Assembly: GCA_902783535.1 (NCBI GenBank)
Contig: CACZRJ010000226.1
Span: forward strand, 1-23,028
Length of the DNA: 23,028 nt
Source of the DNA: an uncultured Ruminococcus sp.
Lineage (GTDB): Bacteria; Bacillota; Clostridia; Oscillospirales; CAG-382
Reading direction: 5' to 3'
Under the pieces are notes generated by a model that ran no database searches, was not told the origin of the DNA, and was given only the letters and a program-made list of their open reading frames with translations. Of the stretch, positions 1 through 6,813 are shown piece by piece; the stretch's first letter is position 1; every line of letters starts with the position of its first letter. A program made the position numbers and the translations under genes.

Positions 1-194
1 AGCGTAACATCGATCCTGTAAGGAACTTCAGACTCTTCCGCTTCTGCGAGAGAAACCAGACGTTTATGTTTCGTTACGGCATCGCAGGCGTTGGAAATCA
101 CTTCACGGATAAAAATATCTTTTTCGGAGTAAAGCCATTTCTTGATGATCGGAAAAAGATGCTCGGTGTTGACGGATAAAGAACCTTTTTGCAT
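1..194 (-). CDS. htpG: Molecular chaperone HtpG (Hsp90), N-terminal part, cut by window edge
   Basis: This encodes the first 64 residues of bacterial Hsp90, an ATP-dependent cytosolic chaperone. The start MQKGSLSVNTEHLFPIIKKW is followed by the ATP-pocket helix IFIREVISNACDA at residues 28-39, which holds the conserved Glu31 and Asn35 of the GHKL fold. SNACDA in place of the E. coli SNASDA is a familiar variant. The ATG is preceded by AAAGGG about a dozen bases upstream. The rest of the gene lies beyond the left edge. A perfect CIRCE operator sits 95 bases upstream of the start, so control by the HrcA repressor is likely. The family call is firm; the completeness of the gene cannot be judged. 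Confidence 0.95.
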   Translation of the reverse strand, partial: MQKGSLSVNTEHLFPIIKKWLYSEKDIFIREVISNACDAVTKHKRLVSLAEAEESEVPYRIDVT

Positions 195-289
195 AATGTT
201 TCACTACCCTTTCTTTGTAAAATCCATCTTTTAGAGAATACGCTCAAATTGTGAATAAATTGTTGATTCCTGATAGAAGAAATGTAAAA

Positions 290-316
290 TTGGCACTCAT
301 ATTTATAGAGTGCCAA
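290..316 (-). promoter_or_regulatory. CIRCE operator (HrcA-binding inverted repeat) upstream of htpG
   Basis: A perfect 9-bp inverted repeat, TTGGCACTC and GAGTGCCAA, is separated by exactly 9 bases (ATATTTATA). This matches the CIRCE consensus TTAGCACTC-N9-GAGTGCTAA, with one compensated change in each arm. CIRCE is bound by HrcA, which represses chaperone genes until heat shock. On the minus strand the spacer contains TATAAA, a possible -10 box, but no good -35 box is seen at the right distance, so the exact promoter is uncertain. The element lies between the small membrane protein gene and htpG and points to htpG as its target. Confidence 0.93.
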
Positions 317-344
317 TAATTTTCTAATTGAAACAGAATCACGC

Positions 345-632
345 CTATTCATTCTCGCCGAAAGAGCAGCTGACGTCTTCCGCGTTTGCGAAATCCTCAT
401 CAAACATCTCGTCCATGGCTTCAAAGTCCCGGTTGATCGATTCGCTGAGCTTTTTTTCTCTGAGCTCGGAAAGAACGAGCAGAGCTCCGCTGACGCCACC
501 TACGGCAGAAAAGACGGCGAGCGTTTTCGCAAGGCTTCTGGAGCGGTTCCAATAGGCGATGAAGAGCACGAAAAAGATGAGGGATTGTCCCATCAGACAG
601 ATGCCGGCGATCACTTTTGCTTTCTTAATCAT
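345..632 (-). CDS. Small membrane protein with two predicted helices, unknown function
   Basis: A 95-residue protein I do not recognise. It has two hydrophobic segments, at about residues 5-27 (around GICLMGQSLIFFVLFIAYW) and 37-57 (TLAVFSAVGGVSGALLVLSEL). A basic stretch, RSRSLAK, joins them, and an acidic tail of about 35 residues is rich in Asp and Glu and ends in FGENE. The topology suggests a helical hairpin in the cytoplasmic membrane. I chose the ATG at 632 rather than the one at 653, because AAAGGTGG lies eight bases before it and the upstream ATG has no such site. It starts 33 bases after prfB stops and is probably cotranscribed from the prfB promoter. No terminator is evident between it and the htpG control region. 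Confidence 0.75.
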   Translation of the reverse strand: MIKKAKVIAGICLMGQSLIFFVLFIAYWNRSRSLAKTLAVFSAVGGVSGALLVLSELREKKLSESINRDFEAMDEMFDEDFANAEDVSCSFGENE

Positions 633-665
633 TTTGTTTCCACCTTTCTTCATTGTCAGTCACCG

Positions 666-1811
666 TTATTGTTCAGTCCCTTTGCAGGACAGTTTCAGAT
701 ATTCGTTGATAAAATCGTCCAGTTCGCCGTCCATGACAGCCTGGATGTTTCCGGTTTCCCAGTTCGTCCGGTTGTCTTTGACGAGCGTATAGGGCATGAA
801 TACGTATGAGCGGATCTGACTTCCCCACTCGATGTTCATTTTATTTCCGGCGATGTCTTCGATCCTGTCAAGATGCTCTCTCGTCTTGATCTCAAGCAGT
901 TTGCTTTTCAGCATACGCATAGCCGTTTCTTTGTTCTGGACCTGGGAGCGTTCCGTCTGACAGCCGACAACGATCCCGGTCGGCTTGTGCGTGATGCGGA
1001 TCGCAGAGTCAGTCTTGTTGATGTGCTGTCCGCCAGCACCGCTGGAGCGGTGAGCGACAACTTCGATGTCTTCGTCCCTGATCTCGATATCGTTATTCTG
1101 ATCGTCAAATTCAGGCAGGACCTCTACGGAAGCAAAGGAAGTATGGCGTCTGCCTGAGGAGTCGAACGGAGAAACGCGGACAAGACGATGCACGCCGTTT
1201 TCGCTCTTCAGATATCCGTATGCGTTTTCGCCCTCGATCATGAAGGAAACGCTCTTGATGCCGGCCTCGTCTCCGTCAAGGTAGTCAAGCACTTTCAGAC
1301 GGAATTTCTTTCTTTCTGCATATCTGGTATACATCCGGTAAAGCATTTCCGCCCAGTCCTGAGCTTCGGTTCCGCCGGCGCCCGGGTGGATGCTCAGTAT
1401 CGCGTTGTTGCCGTCATACTCGCCGCAGAGAAGAATGTCAATTCTCTGCTTCTCATATTCCGCATTGACTTTTGCGAGCTCGTCGAGGACCTCCTGAACC
1501 ATGCTTTCGTCGTCTTCCTCGATCGCCATGTCGATGAGGACGCCGATGTCGTTGAACATCCGGCAAAGATGCTGATAGTTGTCCTGCAGAGACTTCTTGA
1601 CTTTCAGCTGCTTCAGGATTTTCTGCGACCTCTGAGGATCGTCCCAGAATCCCGGCTCGGCAGTGGTCATCTCAAGGTCATGCACCTCTTTGACGAGCGT
1701 ATCGTATTTTATTGAATCTTTCAGGTCGTCGATTCCCCTTTTCAGATCGCGCAGGGAAAGCTTTGCCTGCTCCAATTGAATCAGCACTTGACATACCTCG
1801 TATTTCTTCAT
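666..1811 (-). CDS. prfB: Peptide chain release factor 2 (RF2), without the programmed frameshift
   Basis: RF2 recognises UGA and UAA stop codons in the ribosomal A site and triggers release of the finished chain. The 381-residue product carries the stop-recognition tripeptide SPF at residues 214-216 and the catalytic GGQ loop (RSSGAGGQH) at 260-262; the Gln is the residue methylated by PrmC in other bacteria. The length is normal. Most RF2 genes contain an in-frame UGA near codon 25, read through by a +1 shift. Here the reading frame is continuous, with AGG GGA ATC GAC where the slip site would be. I start at the ATG at 1811, which gives 26 residues before that point, close to other RF2s. 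Its ribosome site is weak, however, and an in-frame GTG at 1787 has GAGG eight bases upstream. A consensus promoter lies directly upstream. Confidence 0.96.
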   Translation of the reverse strand: MKKYEVCQVLIQLEQAKLSLRDLKRGIDDLKDSIKYDTLVKEVHDLEMTTAEPGFWDDPQRSQKILKQLKVKKSLQDNYQHLCRMFNDIGVLIDMAIEEDDESMVQEVLDELAKVNAEYEKQRIDILLCGEYDGNNAILSIHPGAGGTEAQDWAEMLYRMYTRYAERKKFRLKVLDYLDGDEAGIKSVSFMIEGENAYGYLKSENGVHRLVRVSPFDSSGRRHTSFASVEVLPEFDDQNNDIEIRDEDIEVVAHRSSGAGGQHINKTDSAIRITHKPTGIVVGCQTERSQVQNKETAMRMLKSKLLEIKTREHLDRIEDIAGNKMNIEWGSQIRSYVFMPYTLVKDNRTNWETGNIQAVMDGELDDFINEYLKLSCKGTEQ

Positions 1812-1842
1812 ATCCCGGGACGCTTCGTCACAGGTCGTAATG

Positions 1843-1871
1843 ATTATAGACAAATGCCGTTCTTTTGTCAA
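1843..1871 (-). promoter_or_regulatory. Consensus sigma-A promoter for prfB
   Basis: On the minus strand TTGACA (1866-1871) and TATAAT (1843-1848) are separated by 17 bases, a perfect match to the housekeeping consensus. Transcription should begin near 1836, giving a leader of about 25 bases before the ATG at 1811. The promoter lies just downstream of the rnpB terminator and would drive prfB and the small membrane protein gene. Confidence 0.9.
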
Positions 1872-1884
1872 GACGGGAAAAAGC

Positions 1885-1914
1885 AAAAAAGGCATTCCGA
1901 AGAAAGCCTTTTTT
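1885..1914 (-). terminator. Intrinsic terminator of rnpB
   Basis: The minus strand reads AAAAAAGGC, then a stem TTC with a TTCG loop and GAA, then GCCTTTTTT. This is a hairpin with a stable UUCG tetraloop and a run of six U. It lies immediately after the RNase P RNA 3' end. The A-run on the other side would also allow termination in the plus direction. Confidence 0.9.
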
Positions 1915-1915
1915 G

Positions 1916-2241
1916 ATCGTTCCTGTAAGCCGGGTTCTGTGATCAACAATCATCTATCTTGTTCGCATGTCGCCATGCGAATCTTTGCCACTCCTGAAGC
2001 AGCCGAGCAAGCTATTGCTTCGTTGGGTGTTGCTCCGGATAGGGTTTACATGGCCATGCAGTCTCCTGCATGCCGGTGAGCTCTTGCCTCGCCTTTCCAT
2101 CCTTACCGCTTGACGCGGCGGTTTCTTTCTGTTGCACTGGCCCTGAAGTCGCCTTCGGCAGACGTTATCTGCTATCCTGCTCTGCGGAGCCCGGACTTTC
2201 CTCACACGAATAAATTCGCAGCGCGATTGTTCGGAACGGTG
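1916..2241 (-). ncRNA. rnpB: RNase P RNA, catalytic subunit, type-A features
   Basis: This is the ribozyme that removes 5' leaders from tRNA precursors with protein RnpA. The minus strand carries the universally conserved GAGGAAAGTCC (2186-2203 with flanks) and, near the 3' end, ACAGAA followed by CCCGGCTTA (1926-1940), which together build the P4 core. The ends pair as helix P1, CGTTCC at the 5' end (2233-2238) with GGAACG at the 3' end (1918-1923). Internal segments such as GGCCAGTGCAACAGAAAG and GGAAAGGCGAGGCAAGAG match ancestral type-A RNAs rather than the Bacillus type B, which favours Clostridia. At about 325 nt it is on the short side. Exact ends are estimated from P1, the promoter and the terminator. 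Confidence 0.96.
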
Positions 2242-2246
2242 TAGTA

Positions 2247-2275
2247 AGGATAACACACGGCATGAAAAAAGTCAA
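2247..2275 (-). promoter_or_regulatory. Sigma-A promoter for rnpB
   Basis: On the minus strand TTGACT (2270-2275) and TATCCT (2247-2252) are 17 bases apart. Transcription would start around 2240, which agrees with the start of the P1 helix of RNase P RNA. Its -35 box lies about 30 bases from the -35 box of the divergent murD promoter. Confidence 0.85.
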
Positions 2276-2305
2276 TAAGAATCCATCCGTCTTTCGGAAA
2301 GACTA

Positions 2306-2333
2306 TTGATTATTATGCGAAAAGGCGTATAAT
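2306..2333 (+). promoter_or_regulatory. Sigma-A promoter for the murD-M42 operon
   Basis: TTGATT (2306-2311) and a perfect TATAAT (2328-2333) are separated by 16 bases, followed by an expected start near 2340. The murD ribosome site AAAGGA (2351-2356) and ATG (2366) come next. With no terminator before 8059, this promoter probably drives murD, all three M42 genes and the PLP enzyme gene. Confidence 0.85.
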
Positions 2334-2365
2334 CTTAAGTACATCAAAACAAAGGAAACTGTAGC

Positions 2366-3715
2366 ATGCTAGATCGATATTTATCAAATTTCAAAGGGAA
2401 AACCGTCGGCTTCATCGGGCTTGGCATCAGCAACCGGCCGATTTTTGACGCCATGCTTGAAAACGGGATTCATTGCATCGTTCGGGACAAAAAGCCGCTT
2501 TCGGAACATCCTGATTTCAGAACATACGAAGGAACGGGCGCACAGTTTGTCTGTGGAGAACATTACCTGGATGATATTCACGAAAATGTCATGTTCCTCT
2601 CTCCTGCCGTCCGCCCGGACATTCCTCAACTGCTGGATGCCGAAAGGAACGGAACAAAAATGACTTCTGAAATGGAGGAGTTTTTTGAGAACTGTCCCTG
2701 CAGAACGATCGGCATCACCGGAAGCGATGGCAAAACGACGACAACGACGCTGATTTCACTTCTTCTGAAGGCGTCGGGACATCGCGTGTTTCTCGGAGGA
2801 AACATCGGAGCAAACCTTCTGGTCAGTCTTGACGAGATGCGTCCGGAAGATTACGCAGTGGTTGAGTTGTCCTCTTTTCAGCTTTTTAAAATGCGCAGAT
2901 CTCCTGATGTTGCAGTCGTCACAAACCTTTCACCGAACCACCTTGACTGGCACGGAAGCATGGAGGAATATCAGGCGGCAAAAACCAATATTCTGAATTT
3001 CCAGAATGAGCATGGAATCGCCGTCTTCAATCTCGACGACCCTCATACTTCCGAATTTGCAGAGAAAGCAAAAGGCGCAATTCGGTATATTTCCGGCGAG
3101 AAACGGCTTGAGAACGGTGTATGGTTCGATGGGAAAGGCCTGCATGACGGAGATAAGCTGATTCTGAAAGACAGCGATATTCTTGCAGTCGGACGTCATA
3201 ACCGGTACAACTACGCCGCTGCGTTTTCCGCGGTCAAGGATGTTCTGACGGAGGATGATTTGAATAATGTCGCCCGAACCTTCCGCGGTGTCGAGCACAG
3301 GATCGAGTTCGTCCGTGAACTCAAAGGCGTGAAGTTCTTCAACTCGTCGATCGATTCAAGCCCGTCGAGGACGAAAGCCTGCCTCAGCAGTTTCAAAGAC
3401 AAGGTCATCGTCATTTGCGGCGGATATGATAAAAAGATCCCGATGGACCCGCTCGGCCCTCTTTTCCGTGACAAGGTGAAGTATGCCGTGCTTTGCGGTG
3501 CGACGTCGGAAAAGATCAAACTGGCGCTGGAAGAAGCGGGCTTCCGCTCGTACGAGGTCGTCGATGATTTTGAGAAAGCCGTAAATGCCGCTTGCAAAAA
3601 GGCAGTTCCGGGAGACAGCATTGTTCTCTCCCCCGCGTCCGCCAGCTTCGATCAGTTCAGAAACTTTGAAGAACGCGGAAACAGATTTAAACAAATCGTT
3701 TTAAAGCTCAGCTAG
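2366..3715 (+). CDS. murD: UDP-N-acetylmuramoylalanine--D-glutamate ligase (MurD)
   Basis: This cytosolic ligase adds D-glutamate to UDP-MurNAc-L-Ala with ATP in peptidoglycan precursor synthesis. The 449 residues show the Mur order: an N-terminal Rossmann-like UDP-binding domain (GFIGLGISN, residues 15-23), an ATPase domain with P-loop GITGSDGKTTT (116-126), ELSSFQL (168-173, including the metal-binding Glu), NLSPNHLDWHG (187-197) and the carbamylated-lysine site near Lys206, then a C-terminal domain beginning around GVEHRIEF. The C-terminal motif reads NSSIDSSPSRT instead of the E. coli NDSKATN form; I recall this style from clostridial MurDs. The gene stands alone here, away from any division and cell wall cluster, and is the first gene of a five-gene operon. 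AAAGGA precedes the ATG. Confidence 0.95.
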   Translation: MLDRYLSNFKGKTVGFIGLGISNRPIFDAMLENGIHCIVRDKKPLSEHPDFRTYEGTGAQFVCGEHYLDDIHENVMFLSPAVRPDIPQLLDAERNGTKMTSEMEEFFENCPCRTIGITGSDGKTTTTTLISLLLKASGHRVFLGGNIGANLLVSLDEMRPEDYAVVELSSFQLFKMRRSPDVAVVTNLSPNHLDWHGSMEEYQAAKTNILNFQNEHGIAVFNLDDPHTSEFAEKAKGAIRYISGEKRLENGVWFDGKGLHDGDKLILKDSDILAVGRHNRYNYAAAFSAVKDVLTEDDLNNVARTFRGVEHRIEFVRELKGVKFFNSSIDSSPSRTKACLSSFKDKVIVICGGYDKKIPMDPLGPLFRDKVKYAVLCGATSEKIKLALEEAGFRSYEVVDDFEKAVNAACKKAVPGDSIVLSPASASFDQFRNFEERGNRFKQIVLKLS

Positions 3716-3740
3716 ATTAATACAGAAAGGACAGCCATCT

Positions 3741-4796
3741 ATGAACCGAATTTTTGAAATCGCCGCCGGTCTGACGCAGGTTCCTGGTGTTTCCGGAGAA
3801 GAAGAGCGTTCTTTTCCCTACCTGAAGGAAACCTTTGGTCACCTGTTTGACGAAGTCGGCGTGACTCCCGTTTCATCGTTCTACGGTATCAGACATTCCA
3901 AAAAGCCGAATGCGCCGACAATTCTGATGGATGCGCATCTTGACACCATCGGATTTGTCGTGACCGAATGCTGCGACGGCGGCTTTCTGAAGGTCCTGCC
4001 TGTCGGTGGGACCTCTGAAAAGATTCTGCCGGCTTCAGAAGTCTGGATCCACGGAAAAGAAACCATTCAGGGCATTTTTGCAAGCAAGCCGCCGCATCTT
4101 CAGGAGCCGGGAGAAGCTGAAAAGCCGATGCGCATGTCGGACCTTTCCATCGATACCGGATTGAACTGTAAGAAAGAGGAATTGGAAAAAATCATTCGCA
4201 TCGGGACCTATGTCAGCTTCAAGTCTTCCTGTGAAAGGATGAACGGACAATGCGCCGTCAGCCCGTATTTCGACGACAGGATTTGCGCGGCGTCGATCCT
4301 TCGTGCGCTTGAGCTTGTAGAGGGAGAAGAGCTGGGTGCGAATATCGCGTTTCAGTTTTCTTCCAGAGAGGAAACGGGCATTGCGGGCGCGAGAACGACC
4401 GCCTATCATCTGAATCCGGACTTCGGCTTTGTGCTTGACGTTTGCCACGCATATACCGAAGGGTGCGACGAATCCAGAAAATGTTGCTACATGGGCAAAG
4501 GATGCGTCATTTCATATGCTCCGCAGACGACGAGAACGTTTACCGAAGCCGTTCATGCGCTTGCGGTTAAGGAAAAGATTCCGATCCAGCTCATGGGAGA
4601 GTCCGGACATACCGGAACCAACTCCAACGCGATCCAGACCGCACGCGGGGGCATTCCCGTTTGTCTTATTTCCGTTCCGCTGAAGAACATGCATACCGCG
4701 AATGAGATCGTCGACCTGAGAGACGCAAGGGCTGCTGCTGACCTGCTCGCTGCGTTTCTCCGCAAACTCCCCTATCTTGGAAAGGAGGAAGACTGA
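3741..4796 (+). CDS. M42 family metallo-aminopeptidase, paralogue 1
   Basis: M42 enzymes are cytosolic dizinc or dicobalt aminopeptidases, often forming large tetrahedral complexes that trim peptides. In this 351-residue protein the expected metal and catalytic positions are His66 and Asp68 (DAHLDTIGF), Asp178 with Asp179 (YFDDRICA), Glu210 and Glu211 (SREETGIAG), Asp233 (VLDVCHA) and His318 (MHTANEI). The first motif reads HLDT, whereas paralogues 2 and 3 have HMDE. AAAGGA precedes the ATG, 25 bases after murD stops. It is the most divergent of the three and may have its own specificity. Some family members are annotated as endoglucanases, but peptidase activity is better established. The family is sure; the substrate is not known. 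Confidence 0.92.
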   Translation: MNRIFEIAAGLTQVPGVSGEEERSFPYLKETFGHLFDEVGVTPVSSFYGIRHSKKPNAPTILMDAHLDTIGFVVTECCDGGFLKVLPVGGTSEKILPASEVWIHGKETIQGIFASKPPHLQEPGEAEKPMRMSDLSIDTGLNCKKEELEKIIRIGTYVSFKSSCERMNGQCAVSPYFDDRICAASILRALELVEGEELGANIAFQFSSREETGIAGARTTAYHLNPDFGFVLDVCHAYTEGCDESRKCCYMGKGCVISYAPQTTRTFTEAVHALAVKEKIPIQLMGESGHTGTNSNAIQTARGGIPVCLISVPLKNMHTANEIVDLRDARAAADLLAAFLRKLPYLGKEED

Positions 4797-5821
4797 TGGA
4801 GACCTTCTGGAAGATCCTGAAAGATTATTGCGACATCCCTGCTCCGTCCGGACTTGAAAAAGCCGTCAGGCGCCGTATCATCGAAGACATTCGGAACTTC
4901 GCCACGGATTATCATACGGATGCCACGGGCAATTTGATCGTATTTAAAAAAGGCAGAAAAGAGAGAAAGAATAAGCTGCTTGTCGCCGCGCATATGGATG
5001 AAGTCGGCTTCATGGTCACATACGTCTGCGATGACGGAACGCTCTGTTTTGATACGGTCGGAGGCATCGACCGACGTGTCGTCAGCGGTCGAAGACTGCG
5101 TTTCTGCAAGGACGGAATGATTGGCATCGTCGGTTCAAAAGCGATCCATATGCAGAAAAAAGGCGAACGCGGTGTCTGCGAGCCGATTACCGACATGAGG
5201 ATCGATATCGGCTGCGACAGCAAGGAAGCCGCCGAGAAGCTCGTTCAGATCGGAGACTGCGCCGTATTTGCCACAGACTTTGAAGAATTCGGCGACGGCA
5301 TGATTAAATCGAAAGCGCTTGACGACCGGTTTGGCTGTGCGCTGATGGTCGATATGATCCGTTCGGACCTCGAATACGATACCTATTTTTCCTTTAATAC
5401 ATGTGAGGAAATCGGCTGCGACGGAGCGAAAGAAGTGTCTTTCCAGGTTCAGCCGGACATTGCAGTCGTCCTTGAATCAACGACAGCCGGAGACGTATGC
5501 GGAGTGCCGGACACGATGTGCGCGTGCAAAGCGCGCGGAGGCGCGGTCATCTCACATATGGACAACGGAACCATTTATGACAAGGAACTCGTCAGACTGG
5601 CGATGGATATTGCGAAGGAAAACGATATTCCCGCACAACTGAAGAACATTGTGGCGGGAGGAAACGACGCCAGATCATTCCAGACCGGAGCGGCCGGCGC
5701 CCGGGTGCTGGCAATCTCCGCGCCGACGAGATATATCCATTCGGCGAGCAGCGTCGTTGCAAAAGAAGATCTGATTTCCGTCGGAAGACTCGTTAAAAAA
5801 CTGTTGGAAAGGAATATTTGA
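4796..5821 (+). CDS. M42 family metallo-aminopeptidase, paralogue 2
   Basis: A 341-residue M42 peptidase. Key residues are His66 and Asp68 (AAHMDEVGF), Asp176/Asp177 (LDDRFGC), Glu204 and Glu205 (CEEIGCDGA), and His315 (YIHSASS). At the second metal-ligand site it has Glu227 (VVLESTTAGD) where paralogues 1 and 3 have Asp; Glu at this place also occurs in other M42 proteins, so activity is not excluded. A perfect AAAGGAGG lies inside the end of the previous gene, and the ATG shares one base with the preceding TGA, so translation is probably coupled. Expression in equal amounts with paralogue 1 is likely. The substrate cannot be told from the sequence. Confidence 0.93.
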   Translation: METFWKILKDYCDIPAPSGLEKAVRRRIIEDIRNFATDYHTDATGNLIVFKKGRKERKNKLLVAAHMDEVGFMVTYVCDDGTLCFDTVGGIDRRVVSGRRLRFCKDGMIGIVGSKAIHMQKKGERGVCEPITDMRIDIGCDSKEAAEKLVQIGDCAVFATDFEEFGDGMIKSKALDDRFGCALMVDMIRSDLEYDTYFSFNTCEEIGCDGAKEVSFQVQPDIAVVLESTTAGDVCGVPDTMCACKARGGAVISHMDNGTIYDKELVRLAMDIAKENDIPAQLKNIVAGGNDARSFQTGAAGARVLAISAPTRYIHSASSVVAKEDLISVGRLVKKLLERNI

Positions 5822-5823
5822 TT

Positions 5824-6813
5824 ATGTTGAATCTGTCTAAAAAATTTCTTCAAGCATTTTCCGTTTCGGGAGCGGAAAACGGATTGGCTGCGATCATCAA
5901 GGAAGAGCTGAAGTCTGTTGCAGACGACTGTATCGTCGATCCGATGGGAAACCTGCTGATTATGCGGAAAGGTAAAAACTCCGCCAAAAAGCTCATGATC
6001 GCGTCCCATATGGATGAGATCGGATTCGTTGTGACAGGTTTTACCGGTGAAGGCTTTGTCAAAGTCGCACCGATCGGGGGCATCGATGCCATCGCGTCTT
6101 CCTTCCATAAGGTCCGCTTTCAGAACGGACTGAGCGGCGTACTCGTCTCAGAATCTGAGGTGAAAGCTGCGGATCTGAACGTTAAAAAGCTTGTTGTCGA
6201 TATTGGTGCGAAGGATAAAAAAGATGCCGAGAAAAAGCTGAAAGTCGGCGATCTCTGTGCTGTCGCACCTATGTTCCAGAGGCTTTCAGGAAGCAGATAT
6301 GCCGCGAAAGCGTTCGATGACAGGATCGGATGCGTCGTTTCTGCTTTTGCCGCTCTGCATGCGGAGAAACCCGCGTATGACACCTGGTTCGTATTTACGG
6401 TTCAGGAAGAAGTCGGATGCAGAGGATCGAAGACTTCCGCGTTCCGGATCATGCCGGACTACGGCATCGCGCTTGACGTAACGGCGGCGGATGAATGCGG
6501 AAACGGGTCCCCCGTGACAAAACTCGGAAAAGGCGCGGCGATCAAAATCAAAGACCGCTCGGTCCTGTGCTCAACGGCAATCGTCGAACGCTTGTCTGCG
6601 CTTGCAGAAGACGCTAAGATCCCGTATCAGTATGAGGTCCTTCCCTACGGAGGAACCGATACTTCGTCCATGCAGATTGCAGGTGCGGGCTGTGCAGCGG
6701 GATGCATTTCCATTCCGACAAGGTATATCCATTCCCCTGTCGAAACGATCGATATGAAGGACCTGGACGCCTGTGCAAAACTGCTGATCGAATTCATTGA
6801 AAAAGGAATCTGA
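5824..6813 (+). CDS. M42 family metallo-aminopeptidase, paralogue 3
   Basis: A 329-residue M42 peptidase with the full set of expected residues: His62 and Asp64 (SHMDEIGF), Asp165/Asp166 (FDDRIGC), Glu195 and Glu196 (QEEVGCRGS), Asp218 (ALDVTAAD) and His303 (YIHSPVET). I start at the ATG at 5824, two bases after the previous stop and ten bases after AAAGGA. A TTG at 5818 is also in frame but lies only four bases from that site. It is the paralogue closest to the textbook M42 pattern. Its last base is shared with the start of the next gene, continuing the tightly packed operon. Confidence 0.93.
   Translation: MLNLSKKFLQAFSVSGAENGLAAIIKEELKSVADDCIVDPMGNLLIMRKGKNSAKKLMIASHMDEIGFVVTGFTGEGFVKVAPIGGIDAIASSFHKVRFQNGLSGVLVSESEVKAADLNVKKLVVDIGAKDKKDAEKKLKVGDLCAVAPMFQRLSGSRYAAKAFDDRIGCVVSAFAALHAEKPAYDTWFVFTVQEEVGCRGSKTSAFRIMPDYGIALDVTAADECGNGSPVTKLGKGAAIKIKDRSVLCSTAIVERLSALAEDAKIPYQYEVLPYGGTDTSSMQIAGAGCAAGCISIPTRYIHSPVETIDMKDLDACAKLLIEFIEKGI

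Noticed and set aside
1188..1715. 175-codon plus-strand frame opposite prfB
   Set aside because: Antisense shadow of a firmly identified gene, with no ribosome site and no recognisable protein features.
666..1949. Longer prfB starting at 1949
   Set aside because: The extra 46 residues would run through the promoter and the rnpB terminator and have no counterpart in RF2 proteins.
1954..2256. 100-codon minus-strand open frame over the rnpB region
   Set aside because: It lies on RNase P RNA, whose conserved core and P1 helix explain the sequence; the translation is Arg/Cys-rich and matches nothing.
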